Source: Shewanella sp. MTB7
GTDB lineage: Bacteria; Pseudomonadota; Gammaproteobacteria; Enterobacterales; Shewanellaceae
Reading direction: 5' to 3'
Length of the DNA: 64,000 bases
Assembly: GCF_027571385.1 (NCBI RefSeq)
Contig: NZ_CP085636.1
Span: 5,671,001 to 5,735,000, forward strand
The notes under the pieces are model-generated. The model did not search any database. It was given only the letters and a program-made list of their open reading frames with translations, and had not been told where the DNA came from. The translations under genes were made by a program, and so were the position numbers. Shown one piece after another: positions 37,869-46,901 of this stretch. Within the stretch, counting starts at the first letter, position 1. The number at the start of each line of letters is the position of its first letter.

Positions 37869-38375
37869 TTAGTCTTTAAGCAAAACTTTTACTCTACCAG
37901 ACCGCAAATCGTAACGTAATTCACCAAAACTTCCATCAATATAGCTACAAACATCTCTTTGAGGGTCAAAAATAGTTACGATCTGTTGCCTTTCAGTCTC
38001 TCGCCCCAATAACAAACCCCAAAGCTGTTTACACCCGTCCATATCTCCTTGGTCGAGTAAAGGCCAACCTCCTTTACTCATTTTAATGAGCACTAACACT
38101 CGCTCTTTATGCTGACTTTGGTCATTTGTGTTAAAGGAGTTCCAATCTAAAGGCATCGACTCTGGTCTTCCTTGAGCAAACCACTGAGCTTTCACCATAG
38201 CTAATATATTAATCAGCTTTGTATGATCCCTCTTGAGACTTTGTGCACCGATGTTGTCCACCGAATCAAAATACTTAAAACCTAAAATAGCTAACAGTGC
38301 CAGAATAAGCAGCATCGAAACCACCTTGCCAAATACCTGCAGTAATTCACCGTCAGCCTTTTGCTGGTTCAGCAT
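37869..38375 (-). CDS. mshF: MshF, MSHA biogenesis membrane protein
   Basis: A 168-residue bitopic protein with one membrane helix at about residues 17-35 (VSMLLILALLAILGFKYF) and a small extracytoplasmic domain containing AMVKAQWFAQGRP, a segment resembling the region of MshB with the same KAQW/RAQW words. It has no prepilin site. The position between mshG and mshB is that of mshF in Shewanella and Vibrio. Its biochemical role is not established. Confidence 0.85.
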   Translation of the reverse strand: MLNQQKADGELLQVFGKVVSMLLILALLAILGFKYFDSVDNIGAQSLKRDHTKLINILAMVKAQWFAQGRPESMPLDWNSFNTNDQSQHKERVLVLIKMSKGGWPLLDQGDMDGCKQLWGLLLGRETERQQIVTIFDPQRDVCSYIDGSFGELRYDLRSGRVKVLLKD

Positions 38376-38541
38376 ACTATTGAGAACCTTTAAACAACTT
38401 ATGCATTAGTTTCCACCTTTAATGACCTTGATCATGCCCCACCATTTAGTTAAATAAATACCTTTTTATCAGTCATAAACAACCACTACCTTTAACGATC
38501 TTGAACATGTCCCACCATCGAGCTAAATAACTGTCTTTTTG
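38376..38541. other. Gap between mshG and mshF with a duplicated segment
   Basis: No gene. Two near-copies of an ACCTTTAATGA/CGATCTTGA-like string followed by CATGCCCCACCA / CATGTCCCACCA and AGCTAAATAA occur about 80 bp apart and again overlap the mshG 3' end, a local duplication of the mshG stop region. Confidence 0.5.
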
Positions 38542-39756
38542 TTATCCTTTAACCACGTTGAGCATGTCCCACATTGGTAAATAAATGCCCAATGCAAGTA
38601 TCAATACTATGCAGGCCACGAAACCAATCAAGATAGGTTCTAGCTTCGCGGTTAAGTTTTTTAGATCATAATCCACTTCACCTTCATAGAAATCTGCAGC
38701 ATCATTAAGTAGCTGATCAATCTGTCCGGTCTCCTCACCAACAGCCACCATTTGCAGCACTAAAGGCGTAAAGAGATGACTTTGATTGGAGACTCTCAAC
38801 ATAGAATCACCCGACTCTATTCCTCGGCGCATGGCCACTATACTGTCGTGCATGTAAGCATTATCCACAGCATCAGCGACCAAACTCAATGCTTGTGTCA
38901 TGGGAACACCGGCACTCAGCATCATTGAGAAACTTCGACAATAGCGTGACAAGGTTGAACGCTCAATGATACTGCCTACGGCGGGGATATGTAGCTTCCA
39001 TTTATCCCACTGTTTCTCACCTTTCTCAGTGCTATGCCAATAACGAATACCGATAAATGTCCCTATGGCTCCGATTAACATGATCGGCCAGTAATTAACA
39101 AATAGATTTGAAGTGCCGATTAATATCTTAGTCGCCCAGGGAAGATCGGCTCCGAAACGTGAAAACATCTCGGCAAATTTAGGGATCACCATGATATTGA
39201 GGATAACCATGGCTAAAGTGATCGCCACTAACACGAATATAGGATAACGCATTGCCGCTTTAATCCGGCGACGAGTCTCTTGTTCGCGCTCTATATAGCC
39301 AGCAAGCTGGATGAAAACATCTTCTAACTTACCCGTGTTTTCACCCACATGGACCATCGAGATAAAGAGTGCACCGAAAATATCTGGATGATGGTTCATT
39401 GCAGATGAAAGCGGGCGGCCCGAAGTAAGCTGCTCAGAAATATCGTCCAGTGCATCTTTCATCCGTTGAGAGTGAGTGGTTTCAGATAAACCAGCAATGG
39501 CACGTAAAATAGGAATGCCTGATCGAGTCAGCGAATACATCTGCCTTGAAAAAATTTGCAGCTCATCCAAGCTAACCTTAGCTTTAAACAAATTGCCCAG
39601 ATTAAACGAGACTTTTTCTTTATTCTCATTAAGCTCTAATGGGATCACCGAACGAGACATAAGTTGATCGGCAGCCGCATTTTCCGTCGCGGCATCAACC
39701 ACTCCGGTAACCTGCTTACCCTGCGCATCTCGACCTCGATATTTATAGACTGGCAT
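38542..39756 (-). CDS. mshG: MshG, inner-membrane platform protein (GspF/PilC family)
   Basis: A 404-residue protein with two T2SSF domains (about residues 70-190 and 270-395) and three membrane helices, for example FVLVAITLAMVILNIMVIPKF and PILIGFVACIVLILALGIYLP. The GENTGKLEDVF and GEETGQIDQLL repeats are the paired family signature. It is the membrane platform on which MshE acts to assemble pilin. It follows mshE by 66 bp. Confidence 0.96.
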   Translation of the reverse strand: MPVYKYRGRDAQGKQVTGVVDAATENAAADQLMSRSVIPLELNENKEKVSFNLGNLFKAKVSLDELQIFSRQMYSLTRSGIPILRAIAGLSETTHSQRMKDALDDISEQLTSGRPLSSAMNHHPDIFGALFISMVHVGENTGKLEDVFIQLAGYIEREQETRRRIKAAMRYPIFVLVAITLAMVILNIMVIPKFAEMFSRFGADLPWATKILIGTSNLFVNYWPIMLIGAIGTFIGIRYWHSTEKGEKQWDKWKLHIPAVGSIIERSTLSRYCRSFSMMLSAGVPMTQALSLVADAVDNAYMHDSIVAMRRGIESGDSMLRVSNQSHLFTPLVLQMVAVGEETGQIDQLLNDAADFYEGEVDYDLKNLTAKLEPILIGFVACIVLILALGIYLPMWDMLNVVKG

Positions 39757-39822
39757 TCGCTTTTCCTATCATCCTAGCGCTAGTAGGCATATACCAATAA
39801 ATATAAGCAGCTTTAACCATCA

Positions 39823-41571
39823 TCAGACCTCAGTCTCATTCCGCTTCAATAGAGATGCTTGAGACTCGGTAACATCTTCAACCAGTTTGGCAACTTCTTC
39901 GATAGTGGTAACTCCTTCAGCAAGGTATTTCATTGCAGAAATGGCTAATGGAGTAAAATTAGGACTCTCATGAGCGGCTCGAGCAAAATCGTGAGGATTA
40001 CCTGTTCGCATCGCATCGACCATGGCATCATCCAATTCTAATATCTCAAAGACACCGACACGTCCACGATAACCACTGCCATTACAGCTTTGACAACCAG
40101 ACCCCACTCTAAACGTGGCCTGTGAAAAGTCTTGCTGGCTGACCGAATCCAGCCAAACCTTATCTTGTGCGGTGAGCTGATATTCTTTCGAGCAGTTTTG
40201 ACATACACGTCTTACGAGTCGCTGGGCGATAATCACTCTTAATGCACTCGCCACCAAATAGCTTGCAGCCCCCATGTCCAATAGGCGTAGCGCGCTGGTT
40301 ATAGCGTCATTAGTATGCAGAGTTGATAGTACAAAGTGACCGGTTAACGCGCCCCTCAATCCGATCTCTACCGTCTCTTGATCACGCATCTCACCCACCA
40401 TAATAATATCGGGATCCTGACGTAATGTAGTTCTTAACACCTTGGAAAAATCTAACCCTATTTTATGGTTAACTTGAACTTGATTAATTCTTGGCAGTTG
40501 GTACTCGACAGGATCTTCAACGGTAATGATTTTGCGATCTGGAGTATTCAACTCACTTAACACACCGTATAGCGTTGTGGTTTTACCGCTACCTGTTGGA
40601 CCTGTTACCAGTAACATACCGTGTGGTCGCTTAATCTGCTTACGTACCCGAGCTAAAATTTCTGGCGGCATACCCGTCTCATTCAATGTCAGCAAGCCAG
40701 CAGATTGATCAAGAAGACGCATCACAACTGATTCACCGTGATAAATGGGCATAGTTGACATACGCACATCAATTTTATGTCCTTTTATCTCCATATGAAA
40801 ACGTCCATCCTGAGGCAGACGTTTCTCGGAGATATCTAGGCCGGCCATCAGCTTAAGTCTTAATACTAGAGCTGCTGCAATACTGGATTCAGGCAGAATA
40901 TTCTCATGCAGTTGACCATCGATTCGCTGACGGATCCTTAATACTTTCTCACCGGGTTCTATATGCACATCTGAAGCTCGCATCTGCACAGCATCTTCAA
41001 AGATAGATTGAAGCAGCTTAACAACGGTTGTTTCATTGTCACTGTCACCATCGGTTAAACTAGCAAGATCAAATTGCTCGTCAGCGGAATACTCCTCTTC
41101 CAGCTTTCCCGCAATTGCAGCAATTTGATCCGTTCGACGGTATAAGTGATCGAAAGCATCGAGTAACTGTTGTTCAGTAACCACCGCGATTTTCATCGCC
41201 TTCGGTGACAGTAGAGTCTCTATATGATCCATAGCTTGTAAATCTGCAGGATCGCTCATGGCAACTAGCGCGCTTTCTCCATTATCTTCAACAACTAATG
41301 CACGAAAACGACGGGCTTGAACTTCAGGTAATAGATTGACGATTTCGGCAGGTATCGCTCTGCGACTGATATCGAGAAATGGAATATTTAGCTGCTGAGA
41401 AAGAAACCTAAGTAACTGCTCCTCTGATAGACAATTTAAATCTATCAAGGTACGGCCTAGCTTCTTACCTGTGCTTCTTTGCTCACTCAAAGCTTGAGTC
41501 AGTTGAGAATCACTAATAATCTGCTCTTGCACAAGCAGATCACCCAAGCGCATTTTTAACTTTGGTTTCAC
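39823..41571 (-). CDS. mshE: MshE, pilus assembly ATPase with c-di-GMP-binding N domain
   Basis: A 582-residue GspE-type ATPase. Two tandem MshEN motifs are at the N terminus: RLGDLLVQEQIISDSQL (about residues 6-22) and KLGRTLIDLNCLSEEQL (about 35-51); this domain binds c-di-GMP in V. cholerae MshE (established). The motor has Walker A GPTGSGKTTTLYG near residue 320, Asp box EDPVEYQ, Walker B GEMRDQETVE and a four-cysteine element (CQNCSKEY, CQSCNGSGY). It energises pilus extension at the MshG platform. It overlaps mshN by four bases. The glycine usual in each MshEN motif is Gln or Asn here. Confidence 0.96.
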   Translation of the reverse strand: MKPKLKMRLGDLLVQEQIISDSQLTQALSEQRSTGKKLGRTLIDLNCLSEEQLLRFLSQQLNIPFLDISRRAIPAEIVNLLPEVQARRFRALVVEDNGESALVAMSDPADLQAMDHIETLLSPKAMKIAVVTEQQLLDAFDHLYRRTDQIAAIAGKLEEEYSADEQFDLASLTDGDSDNETTVVKLLQSIFEDAVQMRASDVHIEPGEKVLRIRQRIDGQLHENILPESSIAAALVLRLKLMAGLDISEKRLPQDGRFHMEIKGHKIDVRMSTMPIYHGESVVMRLLDQSAGLLTLNETGMPPEILARVRKQIKRPHGMLLVTGPTGSGKTTTLYGVLSELNTPDRKIITVEDPVEYQLPRINQVQVNHKIGLDFSKVLRTTLRQDPDIIMVGEMRDQETVEIGLRGALTGHFVLSTLHTNDAITSALRLLDMGAASYLVASALRVIIAQRLVRRVCQNCSKEYQLTAQDKVWLDSVSQQDFSQATFRVGSGCQSCNGSGYRGRVGVFEILELDDAMVDAMRTGNPHDFARAAHESPNFTPLAISAMKYLAEGVTTIEEVAKLVEDVTESQASLLKRNETEV

Positions 41572-42737
41572 AGATCTTCTCCTAACTGCACTAATCTGGT
41601 TTCAATATAGTCCACCGCTTGCACCGATAATCCCTGCTTTGGCACCGCTTTGTAAAAGAGGGCTTGTCGATAGGCTTCTATCGCTATTGCATATTTCTGT
41701 TGAGCATCGAGTACATAAGCTAATCCCATCCACCAACGACTCTGTGTCGCTTCAGCTTGTAAAAGTTTGCGGTAACTACCTTCAGCCAAGGTATAGTTTT
41801 TTACCTTTTGTCCAATACTGCTCTCTTGTATCCATTTCTGTTGACTCAAGGAACTACCATCAGGGATACGATTCAGACTATCTAGAGCATCTTCGTATTT
41901 ACCCGCCGCCTGCTGGACACGAGCCAATAACATCAAGTAATCAAACTTCTGTGGGAATAGCGCAGTACCTTGCTTTAATGTATTGCTGGCTTGATTTAAA
42001 TTTCCTTGGCCATAATAAAGTGCGGCGAGACGCTCTCTTGCTTTATGTAACTGTGGGCTGAATGACAAAGCTTCTTGATAATATTCAATGGCATCTCTTT
42101 GATCTCCTTGATCCTCAGCTTGAGTGCCCAATTGAAACCTTTTCTTTGCCAGTTCCGAGTTAGACAATCTCACCTCGGTGATAGCCATAAAGCTATCATC
42201 TACCTTAGGCGTACTCACTGGCTTTAAAGCGCTCACGACTGCAGTGTCTTCGAGTGTCGTAACTGTTTTATTATTTACCTGCTTAGAAGTTTCGGTTTCT
42301 ATTGGCTCTTTTACGGTCACTGGCGGAGCACTTACCCCTAGAACCGGTTTAACAACTTGAGCCTTAGACTCATGGTCAACATCGACCCTCTCCACTAACA
42401 GAGCATTAAGTTGAACACTCTGTTTGAGAGTCTCTTGCTCCACCCCACTCTCATTAGCATTCACAACGTTGAGACTCTGCACTGCAATAGGCTTCGGGAG
42501 AAGCGAAATCCTGCTCTCTATCAACTCCGTTTGTTGACTCGAGCTACTTTGAGTCAGGGTTTCCCACTTATATGCCACTGCACAGATAAACACCAAACAA
42601 ACCAAAGCTAGCAGAATCCAAGGTAATCTGGGTGAAGGCCTAGAGCGATATTGCACTGATACAGTATTCATATTTTCAAGTGAATGTGCCTGTTGCCGTT
42701 TATCTAAATCTTTAAGCATGGTGTTTATTACACTCAT
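41568..42737 (-). CDS. mshN: MshN, TPR-containing MSHA biogenesis protein
   Basis: About 389 residues starting MSVINTMLKDLDKRQQ. The frame is open further upstream, but the ATG at 42737 overlaps the mshM stop as ATGA, so I place the start there. One membrane helix (about residues 42-60, WILLALVCLVFICAVAYKW) is followed by a low-complexity linker and TPR repeats from about residue 215 (AIEYYQEALSFSPQLHKARERL). The protein probably bridges assembly components in the periplasm. Confidence 0.92.
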   Translation of the reverse strand: MSVINTMLKDLDKRQQAHSLENMNTVSVQYRSRPSPRLPWILLALVCLVFICAVAYKWETLTQSSSSQQTELIESRISLLPKPIAVQSLNVVNANESGVEQETLKQSVQLNALLVERVDVDHESKAQVVKPVLGVSAPPVTVKEPIETETSKQVNNKTVTTLEDTAVVSALKPVSTPKVDDSFMAITEVRLSNSELAKKRFQLGTQAEDQGDQRDAIEYYQEALSFSPQLHKARERLAALYYGQGNLNQASNTLKQGTALFPQKFDYLMLLARVQQAAGKYEDALDSLNRIPDGSSLSQQKWIQESSIGQKVKNYTLAEGSYRKLLQAEATQSRWWMGLAYVLDAQQKYAIAIEAYRQALFYKAVPKQGLSVQAVDYIETRLVQLGEDL

Positions 42738-43642
42738 GAGGCTGCTCCATAAAAAAGGTGCACACCTAGGCCAGCCAATGCCGACATAACCCCGAATCCC
42801 ATACACCATAGCCATCTTGTGTGGAACGATAAATGGGCATCTTGAGTATCAGATATTGCGGCTTTTATATGTTGATTTTTAACTCGTTTAGCGCCTTCAC
42901 CAAAACTAAGTAATAATGATTTATGAGCTAATATATTGATCAATCTAGGGATCCCTCTAGCTGCCTGCGTTAAGACGCGTATATCTTTATCGATAAACAA
43001 AGGGTCACCCACCCGGCCTGCTACCGACAAGCGGTGCTGCACATAGGCACATCCTTCATCCACAGATAACGCTCTCAAACAATAACTAAAAGTAATTCTT
43101 TGTCTTAACTGTCTAAAATTATGCATACTTAAACGCTGATCGAGCTCTGGTTGGGCAAACAATACCACTTGTAACAGTTTACGACTCTCGGTTTCTAAAT
43201 TGGTAAAGAGCCGTAATGCTTCCAAGCTTTCATCGGGTAAAGCCTGAGCCTCATCAAGCACCAGCACAATTGAGTGTCCATGGGCTGAGAGTGCTAGCAA
43301 CTGTTGTTGGATAAGTCCAGTAAGCTGCATCTGATCGATATTGGCCGAATATTTAAGACCAAGCTCCAAAGCGACAGCCCATCTTAGTTCCGCAGGCGAA
43401 AGATAAGGATTAGGCAGATATGCACAATGAAATCGCTTAGGTAATTCATTAATCAATTTCCGACAAATAAGCGTCTTACCCGTGCCTACTTCGCCAGTGA
43501 CTTTAATAAACCCTTCGCCGGTTTGAAGGGCCATCTGCAATACATCTAACGCCTCAACATGAGGTGCTAAACCAAAAAAGAACTCAGTGTTTGGCGTTAA
43601 AGAGAAAGGCATCTCCGCCAATTCAAAATGATGCAGATACAA
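42734..43642 (-). CDS. mshM: MshM, ExeA/GspA-like AAA ATPase
   Basis: A 302-residue ATPase with Walker A GEVGTGKTLICRKL (about residues 46-59), Walker B LVLDEAQAL (about 125-133) and the NLETESRKLLQVVLFAQPEL sensor region. A C-terminal hydrophobic helix (WLWCMGFGVMSALAGLGVHL) anchors it. ExeA relatives help place secretins through the peptidoglycan. It starts just three bases after mshL ends. Confidence 0.95.
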   Translation of the reverse strand: MYLHHFELAEMPFSLTPNTEFFFGLAPHVEALDVLQMALQTGEGFIKVTGEVGTGKTLICRKLINELPKRFHCAYLPNPYLSPAELRWAVALELGLKYSANIDQMQLTGLIQQQLLALSAHGHSIVLVLDEAQALPDESLEALRLFTNLETESRKLLQVVLFAQPELDQRLSMHNFRQLRQRITFSYCLRALSVDEGCAYVQHRLSVAGRVGDPLFIDKDIRVLTQAARGIPRLINILAHKSLLLSFGEGAKRVKNQHIKAAISDTQDAHLSFHTRWLWCMGFGVMSALAGLGVHLFYGAAS

Positions 43643-43645
43643 AGT

Positions 43646-45325
43646 TTACTGTCCTGACTCATTTTCTTCTTCCGGATACCAACGATCAAGCAGGTCTTTA
43701 GAACGTTCTAGCTCTTTTTTCCAAGTATTGGCTTCCACCACTGTAGGCTTAAGTAAAATCACTAACTCAGTTTTCTGTAATGACTTAGCTCGGTTAGTGA
43801 ACAACTCGCCCAAAAGTGGAATATCACCTAAAAAGGGAACTTTAGAAACTTGATCTAAGTTCTCACTCTTCATTAGACCGCCGATCACCACGACTTCGCC
43901 TGTTCTAGCCCTAATTACAGTATCTGATTCGCGAATGTCACTCTGAGCCAGTGGCAACACTAAATCGGAACCCGCGATAGTAATGGTTTTACTCTGTTCT
44001 TTAATATTAATAACTGAAGGATGAATGTGTAGCAAGATATTGCCTTCCCCATCTATTTGCGGTGTAACATCCAAAGCGATACCAGAGAAGAATGGGGTAA
44101 GATCAACCTGAGGTGTCGTCACTGGGTTTGTACCTCCAACTGTCGTTGATGATACATTGGTCACAAAATATTCATCCTTACCCACTTTAATCACTGCTTT
44201 TTGGTTATTTGTTGCTGTAACTCTCGGACTCGAAAGCACATCTACGTCGCCTTGAGTATCAAGTAAACTGATCATAGTGGTAAAATCTGCACCTGAAATA
44301 GATAAAGATGTCACACCTCCTATCGCACTGGTGATTTGATTACTTACCCCTGCAGAAGGAGATGTACCAAACGTAACATCAGTATCTCCCACATGACCAA
44401 GCACTTGCTGCCATTCAATCCCTTGCTGATAGCCATCTGATAGAGTAACTTCTAGTATTTTCGCCTCTAATATCACTTGACGTTGCAGATGAGATTCTGC
44501 TGTTTTCAAGAAAGATTTTGCTTGGCGTAATTCATTAGGATAGGCTCTAATCGTAACCAAACTGGCTTGAGGTGTGAGCACGACTTGACGACCATCAGCT
44601 GTTCCTCCAATAATGGAAACTAATGTCTCTTTCAATTCCCCCCAAAAATCAGTGTTTGTGGCTGAGCGAATAAAAGTCCCGCTGGTTGTCTCGCTATTAC
44701 TGTTTGAATTAGAACCATTATTACTTGATGAATCACTGTTGTTATTGTTGCTGTTGTTACTATTACCTGAGTTCGAGTTATTATCCTGATCAGTGATACT
44801 TCCTGAAGTCACTGTCGTGAGTGATAGGCCTTGTCGCTTCATTTGTAAATAGTTCAACGCAAACGTTTCAGTACGCATTCCAGCAGGGAATATACGCAAA
44901 ATACGATTTTCTTGGCTCACTTCATAGCCATAAATATCTTCTATCACTTGAAGCACCTCACTTAGAGTAACCTCTTTAAGCGAGAGGGAAATTGTACCAG
45001 TCACATTCGGGTGCACTACGACACTTAAAGGTGTGCCTTGAACTAAACTGGGAAAGAATACACTGGCTTCGACATTATTAGCTGAAACATCAAAGCGACG
45101 CTCAGCCCTTATAGTCGTTGAAAATTCGCTCTGTAAACTCTGTAATGCTAATTCATTTTGAACTGATTCAGGCATCATTGCAGGCGGTGGTGGAGTGATA
45201 TTCTTATCGTTCTGTATTGACTCATTCAACACAGACATAGATTCAACTGGCGCTTGCCTATCTGTTGATTGACAGGCCATCAATAAAAACGCTAACAGAG
45301 GCGTAATGATTCTAATCGCTGTCAT
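43646..45325 (-). CDS. mshL: MshL, outer-membrane secretin of the MSHA pilus
   Basis: A 559-residue secretin lipoprotein. The N terminus MTAIRIITPLLAFLLMAC ends in a lipobox Cys18. An N-terminal STN/N0-like region (VTLSEVLQVIEDIYGYEV) precedes an unusual Asn/Ser-rich linker (about residues 183-220), followed by an N1 domain and the secretin barrel (about 320-545) with VVIGGLMKSENL and VPFLGDIPLLGELF. It forms the channel through which the fibre passes. It lies one base after mshK. Confidence 0.96.
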   Translation of the reverse strand: MTAIRIITPLLAFLLMACQSTDRQAPVESMSVLNESIQNDKNITPPPPAMMPESVQNELALQSLQSEFSTTIRAERRFDVSANNVEASVFFPSLVQGTPLSVVVHPNVTGTISLSLKEVTLSEVLQVIEDIYGYEVSQENRILRIFPAGMRTETFALNYLQMKRQGLSLTTVTSGSITDQDNNSNSGNSNNSNNNNSDSSSNNGSNSNSNSETTSGTFIRSATNTDFWGELKETLVSIIGGTADGRQVVLTPQASLVTIRAYPNELRQAKSFLKTAESHLQRQVILEAKILEVTLSDGYQQGIEWQQVLGHVGDTDVTFGTSPSAGVSNQITSAIGGVTSLSISGADFTTMISLLDTQGDVDVLSSPRVTATNNQKAVIKVGKDEYFVTNVSSTTVGGTNPVTTPQVDLTPFFSGIALDVTPQIDGEGNILLHIHPSVINIKEQSKTITIAGSDLVLPLAQSDIRESDTVIRARTGEVVVIGGLMKSENLDQVSKVPFLGDIPLLGELFTNRAKSLQKTELVILLKPTVVEANTWKKELERSKDLLDRWYPEEENESGQ

Positions 45326-45326
45326 G

Positions 45327-45662
45327 TTAATGGCTTCCCTTTGTCTCTGTTATTATTTGATACATGTTCAATTTTCGTCCATCGGCCAATGATACTGAAT
45401 TGATGCCAATCTGGGTTATTTTTACCCCTTGCACCCTATCACCAACCACATAAATTTGGTTATTGATCACTACATGAGAATTAGTCCCTGCACTGATAAT
45501 GCTATTGAGCTGCAAAGCATGCCCTTTCTCTGGTGTCGCAGTAGATGCGCTCCCGACTTCTTTTCCTGGACGGGTAGGATCTCTTAACGTCTCAGCTTGC
45601 ACGCTGGCCATTAGTACTAATACCAACATAGCTAAGATCCAATTAACCTTGACTTGAAACAC
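45327..45662 (-). CDS. mshK: MshK, small MSHA biogenesis protein
   Basis: A 111-residue protein starting at GTG 45662 with AAGGA eight bases upstream. It has a signal peptide (MFQVKVNWILAMLVLVLMASVQA) and a short periplasmic domain beginning LRDPTRP, with a PilP/GspC-type strand region (QLNSIISAG, RVQGVKITQIG). It overlaps the mshJ 3' end by 20 bp. It probably links the inner-membrane complex with the secretin. Confidence 0.9.
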   Translation of the reverse strand: MFQVKVNWILAMLVLVLMASVQAETLRDPTRPGKEVGSASTATPEKGHALQLNSIISAGTNSHVVINNQIYVVGDRVQGVKITQIGINSVSLADGRKLNMYQIITETKGSH

Positions 45663-46299
45663 TGATAAAATCCTTATTGATGCTTAAGGTGTAGAGCTCT
45701 AATATAATGTTTGCCACCGGATATTCCTCAACCTGATATTCCATCCGCTTCCAATAAAGCTTGTTTGGCATTGCTTCAATGGCTTGAATGAACTTCAGTA
45801 CAGCAAAGTAATCTCCTTGGAATGTCAAACGAATACCGTGGCTATACAGGTTCATCTTCTTCTCTTCGCCAATAGCTAACAGTGGTATCGGTGCGATGGA
45901 TTGAAAATCCTGCAACTCTATCCCTTTCACTGTTTCAAGCAGTTGACTCAATAACGTCGCCATATGATCAGCAGGCACCATATCTACCATCTGAAAGGAT
46001 AGTTGTTTATCTAACTCTTTACTTTGCTGTTCTAGCACCGTAAAGCGAGCATGATATTCATCATTAGGATCTTGCTCTAATCTTTGTTTATAAAGCTCAA
46101 TCTGTTGCAGTGATACCTTATTTTCAGCAACAAGGGCTAAGTTGTTGCGGGATAATTTGTTATGCTTTAACAGCAAAGACTCAACGGGTAAATAACATAG
46201 CATCCCAATGACTACAAATGCCGCGACAGCTACCATAACTCGCTCGCGCTGACTTAGCAGATCAAAGTGAGCACCCAACTCTTGTAACTTTTGCTTCAC
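45643..46299 (-). CDS. mshJ: MshJ, PilO-like inner-membrane alignment protein
   Basis: A 218-residue bitopic protein: a short cytoplasmic segment, a membrane helix (VMVAVAAFVVIGMLCYLP, about 22-39), a coiled coil (about 50-95) and a ferredoxin-like periplasmic domain (GDYFAVLKFIQAIEAMP). This is the PilO plan. It overlaps the PilN-like gene by four bases. Confidence 0.92.
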   Translation of the reverse strand: MKQKLQELGAHFDLLSQRERVMVAVAAFVVIGMLCYLPVESLLLKHNKLSRNNLALVAENKVSLQQIELYKQRLEQDPNDEYHARFTVLEQQSKELDKQLSFQMVDMVPADHMATLLSQLLETVKGIELQDFQSIAPIPLLAIGEEKKMNLYSHGIRLTFQGDYFAVLKFIQAIEAMPNKLYWKRMEYQVEEYPVANIILELYTLSINKDFISVSSQG

Positions 46300-46901
46300 T
46301 GGCTCACCTCCACTTGTGCTTTACTCGTAAGAGTAAAAGAGAGTGGTTGATTTTCACCTCGATTCATCGTCATAGACGCGAACGCTTGTTCCTTTAATGT
46401 GTCAGTTGTTTTAAGTCGAACCACCCAAAGAGGAACACTATGTGCGCTGGCAGTAAAACCTTCGAATATGTAATTATCTTTCTCTACTTGAAATCGATTT
46501 AACCAGATACTGGAATTTGCAACTTTAGCAAGATCTATCATCAAAGGAGAATAGCCGTGACTTGTCAAAGCTTCTCTTTGACCCAACTCTCCCAATAACA
46601 TGCGCTTAAGGTCAACCTGCTGCGAAAACAAGTCAACTTTGGCAATCAAATTTGCATCGGGTGAACGCTGCGCCATTGCCGCTTCTAACTTCACTTTTTC
46701 CCGCTCTAAGCTATTTTCTTTACTCGTTAACTCTAGGTTATCTGACTCCAAACCTAAAACCAGAACATAACTAATTGTGGATCCAACAACACTGAGAGCG
46801 AGTAATACAATTAATCCAATGGCGATTCTATTAAAGGACAATCTCAACTCTGCAGGTAAAAGTGACTCAGAATAGAGATTAATTCGAGTCTTAATCGTCA
46901 T
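46296..46901 (-). CDS. PilN-like MSHA biogenesis protein (MshI2)
   Basis: A 201-residue bitopic protein. The N-terminal TRINLYSESLLP resembles the PilN peptide that docks into PilM; then a membrane helix (IAIGLIVLLALSVVGSTISYV), a coiled coil and a small periplasmic domain. It overlaps mshI and mshJ by four bases each, so the three are translated as a coupled PilM/N/O-like set. Called mshI2 in some annotations. Confidence 0.88.
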   Translation of the reverse strand: MTIKTRINLYSESLLPAELRLSFNRIAIGLIVLLALSVVGSTISYVLVLGLESDNLELTSKENSLEREKVKLEAAMAQRSPDANLIAKVDLFSQQVDLKRMLLGELGQREALTSHGYSPLMIDLAKVANSSIWLNRFQVEKDNYIFEGFTASAHSVPLWVVRLKTTDTLKEQAFASMTMNRGENQPLSFTLTSKAQVEVSQ

